DNA of 64,000 nt from Globodera rostochiensis. Lineage: Eukaryota; Nematoda; Chromadorea; Rhabditida; Heteroderidae. Numbering within the stretch: position 1 is the stretch's first letter; every line of letters begins with the position of its first letter. Shown here in pieces: positions 10,655 through 19,655 of this stretch. The position numbers and the translations under genes are program-made. The stretch spans positions 1,984,001 to 2,048,000 of the forward strand of contig JAEVLN010000010.1 of NCBI GenBank assembly GCA_018350325.1, written 5' to 3'. The notes below the pieces were generated by a model that searched no databases, had not been told where the DNA came from, and worked only from the letters and a program-made list of their open reading frames with translations.

Positions 10655-10712
10655 TCGTGATTTGGGCGTTTCGCAAAATCCACCACTTTCGGCGTTTCCC
10701 AAAATCACTAAA
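10655..10712. repeat. 26-bp minisatellite, two diverged units upstream of copy D
   Basis: Two decayed units of the GGGCGTTTCGCAAAATCC repeat. They are followed by the AATATTATTAAATTTTCAAT stretch that also follows the repeat ahead of copies B and E. The same order, repeat then promoter then gene, is kept in three family copies. Confidence 0.75.
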
Positions 10713-10805
10713 AATATTATTAAATTTTCAATATTGAAAAAGTACATAAAAATGAATATAATCTGAATAATTAAGAAGTAAATAAATACGTCAGCTAAAT
10801 AAATA

Positions 10806-11157
10806 TCCATTACTTCCGTGTTTGTTTGTGAAAACTGAATAATTCTGTTGATGTAAATTGTTTTTGTCTGATTAAGCTAAAATAAAAGCCCCAGTCAATT
10901 TCACTTAAAATTGTATTGTAAATTTTCTATAGCTTAAACTAAAAGTTTAATATTTAAAATAATTCTTAATTTTTGTAGTAAATAAATATTGAAAATTGGT
11001 TTAAATTAAATAAATGGCGGATTTAAACGTGTTTCGTTTGACTCTCTAGGGGAGCAGGGAATCTCAAATAGAAAGTGGATCTCTAATAAGCGGGGCTCTG
11101 CTAAATTTAAAATAATGAAATTTAAAGTTAATTTCAGTTATTTTATTCTGCATATTT
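10806..11157 (+). promoter_or_regulatory. Shared upstream block of HTH-family copy D
   Basis: Carries the ATCCATTACTTCCGTGTTTG motif, a GATTAAGCTAAAATAAAAG stretch in which the TATA-like box is weakened to AATAAAA (about 10881), and a variant of the CTCTAGGGGAG motif near 11041-11056. The layout relative to the ATG is as in copies B and E. Confidence 0.45.
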
Positions 11158-12828
11158 ATGTTTTGTTTTCATTATTTTATTTTTTTCTGTTTTTTCAATT
11201 GCCAAATTTTGCAATTGAATGCAGTTGATGAAGAACATAATGATATATTTGCTGAATTGTGGCAGAAAAGTGAAGAAATTGGCACAAAAACCGGCAAAAG
11301 TGAAGAAACATTACAAACTTCAAATGAAAATTTTAAAAAAATTGGGAAAATTAAAAAAGAAATTGTTGTAAAAGACGAACCAAATGATTATAATGAATTT
11401 GATTCGAACGAAAGCCAGCAAAAAATCGCATTAAACAAAACTGTAAAGGAAGAAAATGTTGAAAAACGGGTTAAATCCGGTACTTTTAAATATTTCTTTA
11501 TTTTAATTTAAAATGAATTTAGAATTTATGGAATTTGATCGTATCTCCGATAAAGAAGAATTTGATAATGGGAAGGATGGAGAGGAACAAAGCACGGATT
11601 CGTATTCGGGTTTTGATAATTCGAATTTGAAGGAAAACTCCTCAAAATCACAAAAAGGTTTAATTAGTTTAAATTAATATTTATTCGATAAACGAAAAGT
11701 TACCTAGCCCGATGAGATTAAAACCCACAACTAACTCAAAGATTTATTTTGATAATTGATTCTTATGAAATAAATGATCAATTCTAATTAATGAAAATTA
11801 AATGATTTGTTTGTTTTTTGATTAAAGATAATTCGGAAGTAGAAAAACAAGAAATAATCGCGGAGTTTGATAAATTAAAAAAAGAATTCAAAACCCGGGC
11901 AAACGAAATGTCTTACGATATGAAAAAAATCGATGAAAAAATTGCAAAAAAATTGGGAGTTTCCCGTTCAAAAATATATATTTGGAAAAAGCAACTTAGA
12001 ATTTCAAGTAAATTTGTCATTTAATTGTTTAAAAGATTTATTTAAAAAAAACTAAAATTTTGATCAGAAAAACAAAAGAATTACACTGACACTGAAAAGG
12101 TGGAATTGTTGAAAAATTTTAATAAAATTAAAAAAGAAAATCAACTCCCTAATGACAAAATTGCGCAAATGTTGAACATTCATAGCACAACCTTTATGCG
12201 CTGGGAAATGGAATCTAGAGGCTTATTAGAACCTGCTGGTAATGTTACACATAAATCGCAAAAAATGTTAATGAAATTGTTCACAATTTATTTAATTGAT
12301 GCTAATGTCTTTTAAGTAAATTTTATAATTAAACTAATTTTTTAATTGGAATTTTTAAATCGTTTAAATAATTTAATAAATCTAATTTAACCAGACAATT
12401 GAATGATTGGTTAGTTTTTAATTAAAGGTGTTAAAAAGATTTATTCGGAAGTAGAAAAACAAAAAATAATCGCGGAGTTTGATGAATTAAAAAAAGGATT
12501 CAAAACCCGGGCCAAAGGAATGTTTTATAATATGAAAAACTTCGATGAAAAAATTGCGCAAAAATTGGGCCTTTCTCGTGCAACAATTTATTATTGGAAA
12601 AAGCATTTTGGAGTTTCAAGTGAATTTTTTTATTAATTTATTAATTTAAAAACATTTTGATCAGAAAATCGAAAGAAACACACTGACGCTGAAAAGGCGG
12701 AATTGTTGAGAAATTTTTACAAAATCAAAAAAGAAAATCCTCAACTCCGTAAAGAAAAAATTGCGCAAATGTTGAACATTCATAGCGCAACCTTAATACG
12801 CTGGGAAAAGGAATTCAAAGCGTATTAG
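11158..12828 (+). CDS. Secreted HTH-array protein, copy D (6 exons, 387 aa, 4 HTH units)
   Basis: Exons 11158-11479, 11523-11657, 11828-12007, 12068-12238, 12428-12619 and 12665-12828. All introns are phase 1 and the frame is open throughout. The signal peptide reads MFCFHYFIFFCFF...LNA. Exon 1 has an internal deletion compared with B (after EETLQTS) but keeps IVVKDEPNDYNEF. The units run alpha, beta, alpha, beta: IAKKLGVSRSKIYIWKKQL, IAQMLNIHSTTFMRWEM, IAQKLGLSRATIYYWKKHFG, IAQMLNIHSATLIRWEKEF. The stop follows KEFKAY, as in copies E and F. A relic of the Ser-rich tail lies just downstream (12930-13046), so the last exon was probably lost by a stop gained in the beta unit. Confidence 0.75.
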
Positions 12829-12929
12829 GAACCTGGTATTCTTGCACTTAAATCTCGAAAATATTGATTGATTTATTTTTGTATTAAAAATGTTTATAAA
12901 ATTTAGAAGTAAAATGACAAGAAATAATT

Positions 12930-13046
12930 AGTAAAATTTCCAATAAAAATTAATAGTTCTGAACGCTCAACTTCATCTACTAATTCTCTAAATGTTATAC
13001 CATGGAAATGGAATGATTTTGGAAAAAAACGGAATGAACGCATTTG
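12930..13046 (+). pseudogene. Orphan C-terminal tail exon of the HTH family
   Basis: Reads VKFPIKINSSERSTSSTN, then VIPWKWNDFGKKRNERI and a stop, almost identical to the end of copy C. It lacks the alpha HTH part and an obvious acceptor, and lies after the stop of copy D. It is a deletion relic of a final exon. Confidence 0.7.
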
Positions 13047-15458
13047 AAAAATTATAAAAGTTTTGCCCATATTTTTCCTTTTTGTAAAACTTTTCCTTAT
13101 TTTGCTATTCTTTATACCTTGGAAATGTGTAATTCAAATCTTGATCACAATATTAATTTGGTCTTGTTTTATTCTTTTTAAATTACAATTAGAAAATAAT
13201 GAAAAGTAAATCAAACATTGAGCTCATATTTACGCTTAGAAACAACAAAAAAAACTTTGAATTAAATAGGATAAGGCACGTTGGCATCCTCTCGCTTCCT
13301 CATAGTCCTTTCCCGGAAAAAATTATACAAATGTTTTTTTTTAAATTAGGCGAGAATCCCCGTAAAAATGTCGTTTAATTTTTTACGGGAATCCCACGGG
13401 AATGGCAAATATCAGGCACTGTCGGGAAGGGAAATTTTTTTTTGAATTTTTAACATTTTTCTTATGAAAAGTGGGCAGGCATAAAGGTTTAGGAGGTCAG
13501 TCGGCGCTGAGAAATTTGAAATTTTGTGTGTGTCGGCTCCCATCGTAATTTTGCGCAACAAAAAAGCATTTTGATTATTTTTAACAAATTTTTCGATGTT
13601 TTATTTATTTTTAAAACGGGGGGGGGGAGATTTGTTTAACCAAGTGTTCGAATTCGGATTTGATGTTCGACATTGGTTGGGTCACAACTTTTGGGACTGA
13701 AAACAAAGCTTGGACTCTGTTGGCAGTGCTTACTTTTATTTTTCTTTGTTTTGTCTCAATGTTTGGCTAGGTGTCCCAATTCGTTATCGCCATCTCACAT
13801 TTGAACTGGTTGGTAAATTGCAAAAATTTATATTATAAAATATTAAAATATAATGATTTCAATTTTTAAAAATTTTAGTCCATAAATTTGTCGGCATTCA
13901 AATATTTTATACTATTTGGTTTCATTCTTTTATTTCCATTTGCATATTCTGTAGCAGAGATTCTTGGGCAGAACAACAATGACAATAGTCGCTGGATATT
14001 CTAATAATTTTATTTTTATATATAAAAAACTAATGTTTTGATACTTAATTAAAGACAAAAATGTTTTCTTAATTTTTTCAAGTGCTAAAAAACAGCGGAA
14101 AGTTTGTTTTGGTAAAAATCAGGGATGTGAACGGTTTCCGGTCAGAATTTCCGGGCGTTTTTGGGTTCCAAAATTAAATATATTTACACTTTAATTTTTT
14201 AATTTTAAAATTATAAATTTTTTGAGAGCGAAATCCTGGTTCCCGGCTTCTTTTTTTTTGGAATCAGCTTACACAAATTTAATGTCGTCGGCTTTACGTC
14301 AGAGTATTTGGGGAAAAATAGTTTAAACAAAAATATATATCATGTATTTTAGGCTTCAATGCCCCTCATCATGTATTTTTACATTATTATTTTTGCTGTT
14401 GCCTGGTTTTTTTCCTTATTTAATTTGCCTGCACATATTTTTTAAAGCAACTGGAATAAAAACAATATTTGGCATATTTTTAAATATACCAGATAATCGA
14501 ATTTATTGCAATTAAAAACTGCTAATTTTGTGTATGTGAAATATTTGAATTTTTGTAACATAAATTTGGGAAGATATATTCTCCGCTTTCGTCCCAAATT
14601 AAAAAAAATTTCTTCGTAAAATGGTCAAAATTTAGCTGAAAATTTTTGATTATTCGTTAAGCTTCCGGCAAACATTCCTTTGGGCTCATATCTGTCACAT
14701 CCAGACCCGCACATTTACCCTATTTTCATCACACATTTCTTGGACACTAATCCGGCCCAATCAAATGCATGAATAATACACCAGATAATAGAATTTACCA
14801 TTTATCTTCAAATAATTGAAATAAAGAATAAGAAATAAGACGCGAGGGCATGCCCGATAGTTGTCCATATTATTTAATAATTTATTTTATCACAAAATTA
14901 ATTAAAACTTTCCAGACACGCACAGTAATGAGGCCCGAATTGTTGCGTGACAAGCTGTAAATTACAAAGTACAGGTTACTATAATTTGTGTTCTTTATTA
15001 ACAATCCCTTTTATAAAAATTAAATTGTGATTTTGTCAGGCGTAAAATTACATTTGTGAGACCTTGACAAACTTCGCGATTTCACGAACACTTTCTTGCA
15101 CATTTATGATAATAGTTGATTAAAGGTTTCTTCGTTAGCAAATGATTGTACAAAATTCACATAAACCTAGATTTATTTGCAGTGCATCAAATTACATTTT
15201 TTCAGACCAATTTTCAGAATAAAAAACATTTTAATTTATTTTGACCAAAAGGGTCCACCCTATGGTTTTGCAAATTTTGAGAAGCCCTAACTAAACTCCA
15301 TTTACCTTACCGGCCGAGGACACCGGGATTTGTGTTTGGCATTTTATTGAATGTGATACTGATTCGATTGATTCTTCGGCACACTCCAAAAAAAATGCGA
15401 ATTTACAGCAAAGCAAAATTAAATTTAAAATATATACATATTATGTTAATGATTAAAA
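13047..15458. other. Long stretch with no supported gene
   Basis: Contains the unoccupied relative of the 9.5-kb element (about 13215-13250), a degenerate copy of the 15.8-kb ORF (about 13690-13805), an AT-rich repeat shared with about 10285-10410, and otherwise unrecognised AT-rich DNA. Frames are short and splice-like sites do not connect them. Confidence 0.5.
13690..13805 (+). pseudogene. Degenerate relative of the single-helix ORF at 15.8 kb
   Basis: The bases here align with about 15905-16015: a TGGCAGTGCTTACTTTTATT-type helix, then CCCAATTCGTTATCGCCATC, then GAACTGGTTGGTAA just past the stop. Frame breaks and a stop (after MFG) show decay. The downstream AT-rich sequence is also shared. 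Confidence 0.5.
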
Positions 15459-15794
15459 ATGTTTTGGTTAATTAATGACTGTACAAAATGCACAAAAATA
15501 ATTCAGATTTTATTACAAACTTGCATTACTGATTTGTTTTTGGTTAGCATGACGTTGCTGTTTCATCATGTTCGTAATTTTTCAAACAATTTAAATTATA
15601 ATAAATTTAATTATAAAGCAACTATGCTAGTTCAAATACCTAATCAGGGTGCCAAAATCTCTAGAACAATAATACAAGGCTCTCCAATTGCCTAAGATTT
15701 AATTTTGCGTAAAATAAATGATTTTTTATTAAAATTTGACAACGAGCGGGAAATCCGACCCAATTAAATTAATCTTTAAACTACTTTAAAAAAA

Positions 15795-15995
15795 TTGAAA
15801 ATGGGTTTTAAATCATTACAGTACAGTTTAACATTGCAAAAAGGCGAACAAGAAATAATCCCGGACGGTTTGATCACCATAAATGAAACGGAAAGCATAT
15901 GGTGGCGTCTGTTTGGCTCTACGTGCTGGTATTTTCTGATTTATGTCACGTTATTCGGCTTTTTAGCCCAATTCATTTTCGCTATCTGGCATTAA
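15795..15995 (+). CDS. Small hypothetical protein or last exon with one membrane helix
   Basis: Encodes MGFKSLQYSLTLQKGEQEII, then a short polar stretch, then TESIWWRLFGSTCWYFLIYV and LFGFLAQFIFAIWH before the stop. The last 25 residues form one good transmembrane helix at the C-terminus. The WRLFG...W layout just before the helix loosely recalls the N-terminal region of Na/K-ATPase beta subunits, but the match is too weak to name it. It may be a free-standing 65-aa ORF or a fragment. A decayed relative lies at about 13.7 kb, so the sequence was duplicated with its surrounding repeat. Upstream, 15545-15607 is shared with 881-945. Confidence 0.35.
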   Translation: MKMGFKSLQYSLTLQKGEQEIIPDGLITINETESIWWRLFGSTCWYFLIYVTLFGFLAQFIFAIWH

Positions 15996-16110
15996 ACTGG
16001 TTGGCACATTTTATATTTAATTGAATTATTGAAATTCAAATAAAAAAGCAATTTTTAGGAACAAAAAGCTGTCTCCATTCAAATATTTTGTTCTATTCGG
16101 AGTAATTCAA

Positions 16111-16752
16111 TTGTTTCCAATTCATTCATCTCTTACTTTCCTCCCCACGTCCTCCCTCCCTTCCTCTCTCCGTTCCTCTCTTGCTCTCTTATTTTCTTCC
16201 CTTTTGTTCATCCCTTCTTTCCATCCGTTCCTCTCTTCCGTTCCTCCGCCTTCCCTTCTTTCCTCTCTTCCTTTCCTCGACCTCACCTCCTTTTCTCTCT
16301 TCTCTTCCGTTCATCTTTTCCTTTCCTCCAACTCACCTTCCCTCCCTTTCTCTCAACATTTTTTCTTCCATTCACCTCTCTTCAGTCTCGCTTGCCTTCA
16401 GTTCATCTCTTCCTTCCTTTCCTCCACCTCCCCTTCCGTCCTATCTTTCTTTCTTCCCTTCCGTTCATCCATTCCTTCCATCCGTTTCTCTCTTCCTTCC
16501 CTCTCTTTCGTTCCTTTTTTCCCTTTCGCACTTCTTTTCTTCTCTTTTGTTCTCTTACTTTCCTCCCCACGTCCCCCCTCCGTTCCTCTCTTCCCTTCCC
16601 TTCCGTTCATCTCTTTCTTTCCTCCCCCTCACCCTTTTCTTCGTTCATCTCCTTGCATTCCCCTCCGTTCATCTCTTCCTTTCTTCCGCTCTTCCATCCC
16701 TCCGTTCCTTTCTAGCTCTCTTCTTTTCTTCCCTTCCGTTCATCTCTTCGAA
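16111..16752. repeat. Polypyrimidine tract, TTCCCTTCCGTTCATCTC-like units
   Basis: About 640 bp of almost pure C/T on the plus strand, with recurring CCGTTCATCTCTTCC and CTCCGTTCCTCTCTTCC motifs of loose period. All three plus frames are open over long stretches for compositional reasons. Such purine/pyrimidine asymmetry can form triplex (H-DNA) structure. Confidence 0.9.
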
Positions 16753-16970
16753 ATGAACAAAATAATATTTTTATTCTAACATAAATTTAAAAAGGCTTTG
16801 TTAAATAATTTTTTTAGAAAAAATCTCTAAACTTTCTTTGATTCAATCATTTTTCAATTAAAAATTAATAATATTACCACTCTGCTATACATCGTTTTGT
16901 CCGATGGCATTCCGATTTCTGGCGACATTGGCATTTTCAAATTTCATCCAAATAATGGAGAATAAATATA

Positions 16971-17072
16971 TACCGTATATACTGTTTAATTACCCCCCCT
17001 GTAATAATTACCCACTCTAGGAGAGGGTTGAAAAATAATTACCCATGGGTAATTAAAACAATATTTACGGTA
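16971..17072. mobile_element. Short TIR element (TACCGTATATACTGTTTAATT family)
   Basis: The left end TACCGTATATACTGTTTAAT is matched by the inverted right end (TACCGTAAATATTGTTTTAA). Ends in TA would fit a Tc1/mariner-type TA target, by inference. A second copy is at 23594-23766. It lies just ahead of the LINE fragment, inside or at the edge of its reading frame. Confidence 0.7.
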
Positions 17073-17680
17073 TCCGTCCACTCATTGAATACGCTTCTGC
17101 TGTCTGGAACCCCTCATATAAAGTTGTGAGCCAAAGTCGAGCGTCTCCAAAAGTTTTTGAGCCGAAGAGCTCTAGTCAAATGTCATATCGCCAAATGTTC
17201 CTATGAACCAACGTCTTTCTGTGTTCAAACTTGAGCCCTTGAAGTTCCGTCGCCTCAAAAAGTCCCCCATCACCTCCAATCTCTTCGTTAATCGGTGGGA
17301 ATTGTTTGGAATCTCTTAAACGACTTTCAAAATGTTTTTGTTTATATTTAAAATGTGCATTACGCGCTTTTGTTATGCCAAACTGCATTTAAAAAAATTG
17401 AGATTTTTTCATCGGGACCGTAATTCTTTAAAATGCCAAAATATGGCACCCAAAATAACACAAAAACCATACAGAATTCTTTGATTTTTTTAGGTTTCGA
17501 ACAGTCAATTTTTATTTTTTATTAATCCCACTTAAAGCAAATAAAGCTTTCTAAATGTTGATTTTTTTTTTACCCCCCCCCCCCCCCATAAAAGTTGTGA
17601 AATTCGTTACGCCTAAACATTTTTTCGCATAAATTTTCCATTTGTGTTGACTTTTAATTTTTTCAGATTTATTTTTTAGC
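17073..17680 (+). mobile_element. LINE 3' fragment, second copy, without the foldback insertion
   Basis: Reads IRPLIEYASAVWNPSYKVV, a classic LINE reverse transcriptase motif (I/LRP..EYAS.VWNP). After a frame break come MNQRLSVFKLEPLKFRRLKK, then ITSNLFVNRWELFGIS. A 3' untranslated part shared with 2840-3116 follows. Compared with the first copy it lacks the 1.08-kb foldback element, and part of the coding end is deleted. Stops and frameshifts show it is inactive. Confidence 0.75.
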
Positions 17681-17769
17681 TAACACGTAATGAGTTCAGT
17701 TATTTGGCATTTATTTTATTGTTGGCATTTTATCGTTGTGACATTTTGTCGATTTTGTTCTCTCATTAG

Positions 17770-18312
17770 TAGGGCTGGGATTTATATGCTCCAAAAAATG
17801 GCCAAATATGCGTATATATATGCTCCAAAAAAGGCCAAAATATGCCAAAAATGCCGAAATATGCACCCAAAAATGGCACTTTAGTGCATTAATTTGCTTA
17901 CTACTTAATTTGTTCTCCTTTTAACGTATAAATAAGTAGATTTAAAGCCATTTCGCGTATTATTTGGTATTTTTGGAAAGTTGGACAAATTTGAAAATTT
18001 CCGGAATTTTAACCGCTAGGCCAGCTCATCGCCATTTGGCCATCTTAGCGCCAGCCAGCCATTTCAACGCCGACAGTTATATTTATTTTTTTACGCGAAA
18101 GTTCAATTTTTTAGGCCTTGTTTTTCAAAAATGACTAAAATTCCATAGTTAAAGATGAATTATTTTTCAAAAACAGCCAGAAATCAGTGATTGGGGTGCA
18201 TTTTTTCAAATATTTGCAAAAAAGCTCAAACCAACGCGAAAAGGCTATTTTTGGGCTGTATTCATCAGAACATATAGGCAATAAAAACATAAAAAACATA
18301 TAATCCCAGCTA
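17770..18312. mobile_element. hAT-like MITE with 8-bp target duplication CTCATTAG
   Basis: CTCATTAG at 17762-17769 is repeated exactly at 18313-18320. The left end TAGGGCTGGGATTTATATGC matches the inverted right end (TAGCTGGGATTATATG) with small gaps. The 543-bp interior has AT-rich sequence with AAATATGC motifs and no transposase. TAGGG-type ends plus an 8-bp duplication fit hAT elements. Confidence 0.85.
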
Positions 18313-18362
18313 CTCATTAGTTTTGTATCATTTTTCGTTGGTCAGTCTTCTTATTCATTATC

Positions 18363-19225
18363 GAATCCGCCACTTTGGGTGTTTCGCAAAACCCGCCACT
18401 TTGGGCGTTTCGCAAAACCCGCCACTTTGGGTGTTTCGCAAAATCCGCCACTTTGGGCGTTTCGCAAAATCCGCCACTTTGGGCGTTTCGCAAAATCCGC
18501 CACTTTGAGCGTTTCGCAAAATCCGACACTTTGAGCGTTTCGCAAAATCCGCCACTTTGGGCGTTTCGCAAAATCCGCCACTTTGGGCGTTTCGCAAAAT
18601 CCGCCACTTTGGGCGTTTCGCAAAATCCGCCACTTTGGGCGTTTCGCAAAATCCGCCACTTTGAGCGTTTCGCAAAATCCGCCACTTTGGGCGTTTCGCA
18701 AAATCCGCCACTTTGGGCGTTTCGCAAAATCCGCCACTTTGGGCGTTTCGCAAAATCCGCCACTTTGAGCGTTTCGCAAAATCCGACACTTTGAGCGTTT
18801 CGCAAAATCCGCCACTTTGGGCGTTTCGCAAAATCCGCCACTTTGGGCGTTTCGCAAAATCCGCCACTTTGAGCGTTTCGCAAAATCCGCCACTTTGGGC
18901 GTTTCGCAAAATCCGCCACTTTGAGCGTTTCGCAAAATCCGACACTTTGAGCGTTTCGCAAAATCCGCCACTTTGGGCGTTTCGCAAAATCCGCCACTTT
19001 GGGCGTTTCGCAAAATCCGCCACTTTGGGCGTTTCGCAAAATCCGCCACTTTGGGCGTTTCGCAAAATCCGCCACTTTGGGCGTTTCGCAAAATCCGCCA
19101 CTTTGGGCGTTTCGCAAAATCCGCCACTTTGGGCGTTTCGCAAAATCCGCCACTTTGGGCGTTTCGCAAAATCCGCCACTTTGGGCGTTTCGCAAAATCC
19201 GACACTTTGGGCGTTTCGCAAAATC
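18363..19225. repeat. 26-bp minisatellite, about 33 units
   Basis: Near-perfect head-to-tail array of CGCCACTTTGGGCGTTTCGC plus AAAATC. Variant units (CACTTTGAGCG, CGACACTTTGAGCG) recur in blocks, which suggests that groups of units were copied together. Because 26 is not a multiple of three and the unit lacks stops, several frames on both strands stay open for 200-300 codons. This does not show coding. The same unit precedes copies B and D in two or three copies. Confidence 0.95.
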
Positions 19226-19320
19226 ACTAAAAATATTATTAAATTTTCAATATTGAAAAAGTACATAAAAATGAATATAATCTGCATAATTAAGAAGTAA
19301 AAAATACGTCAGGTAAATAA

Positions 19321-19655
19321 ATATCCATTACTTCCGTGTTTGTTTGTGACAAGTGGATAATTCTGTTGATGTAATATTGTTTTTGTCTGATTAAGCTAGT
19401 ATAAAAGCCCTAGTCAATTCTACTTACCATATTGATTAATAAAATAATCCAGAATAAGTAATGATTACTTCCATCTCATTATTGGCAAAACTCAAATTAA
19501 AACAAAATGAATTTTCTTTTAAACGTGTTTTGCTTGCTCTCTAGGGGAGGAGGGACTACATACAATAGAAAATGGCCTCTAATAAGCGGGCGCCTCTGCT
19601 AAATTTAAAATAATGAGTTTAAAGTTAATTTCAGTTATTTTATTCTGCACTATTT
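19321..19655 (+). promoter_or_regulatory. Shared upstream block of HTH-family copy E, TATA-like box at about 19400-19407
   Basis: Same order as copies B and D: ATCCATTACTTCCGTGTTTG, then GATTAAGCTAGTATAAAAG, then TTGCTCTCTAGGGGAGGAG near 19530-19550, then the ATG. The TATA-like box sits about 250 bp before the start codon, so a longish 5' leader or an unseen 5' exon is possible. Confidence 0.5.

Noticed and set aside
16111..16779. Open frames over the C/T-rich tract (Ser/Leu/Phe/Pro-rich)
   Set aside because: Compositional artefact of a polypyrimidine repeat; all plus frames look alike.
16985..17005. Resemblance of GTTTAATTACCC to the nematode spliced leader SL1
   Set aside because: The match breaks after ACCC and lies in the terminal repeat of a MITE; no Sm site or donor follows.
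18363..19225. CRISPR-like appearance of regular short repeats
   Set aside because: Units are contiguous with no spacers, and the DNA is eukaryotic.
18317..19300. Long open frames (up to 309 codons) on both strands over the 26-bp array
   Set aside because: They arise because the repeat unit lacks stops in any frame; three overlapping frames translate to the same shifted repeat. No start context, splice sites or codon bias.
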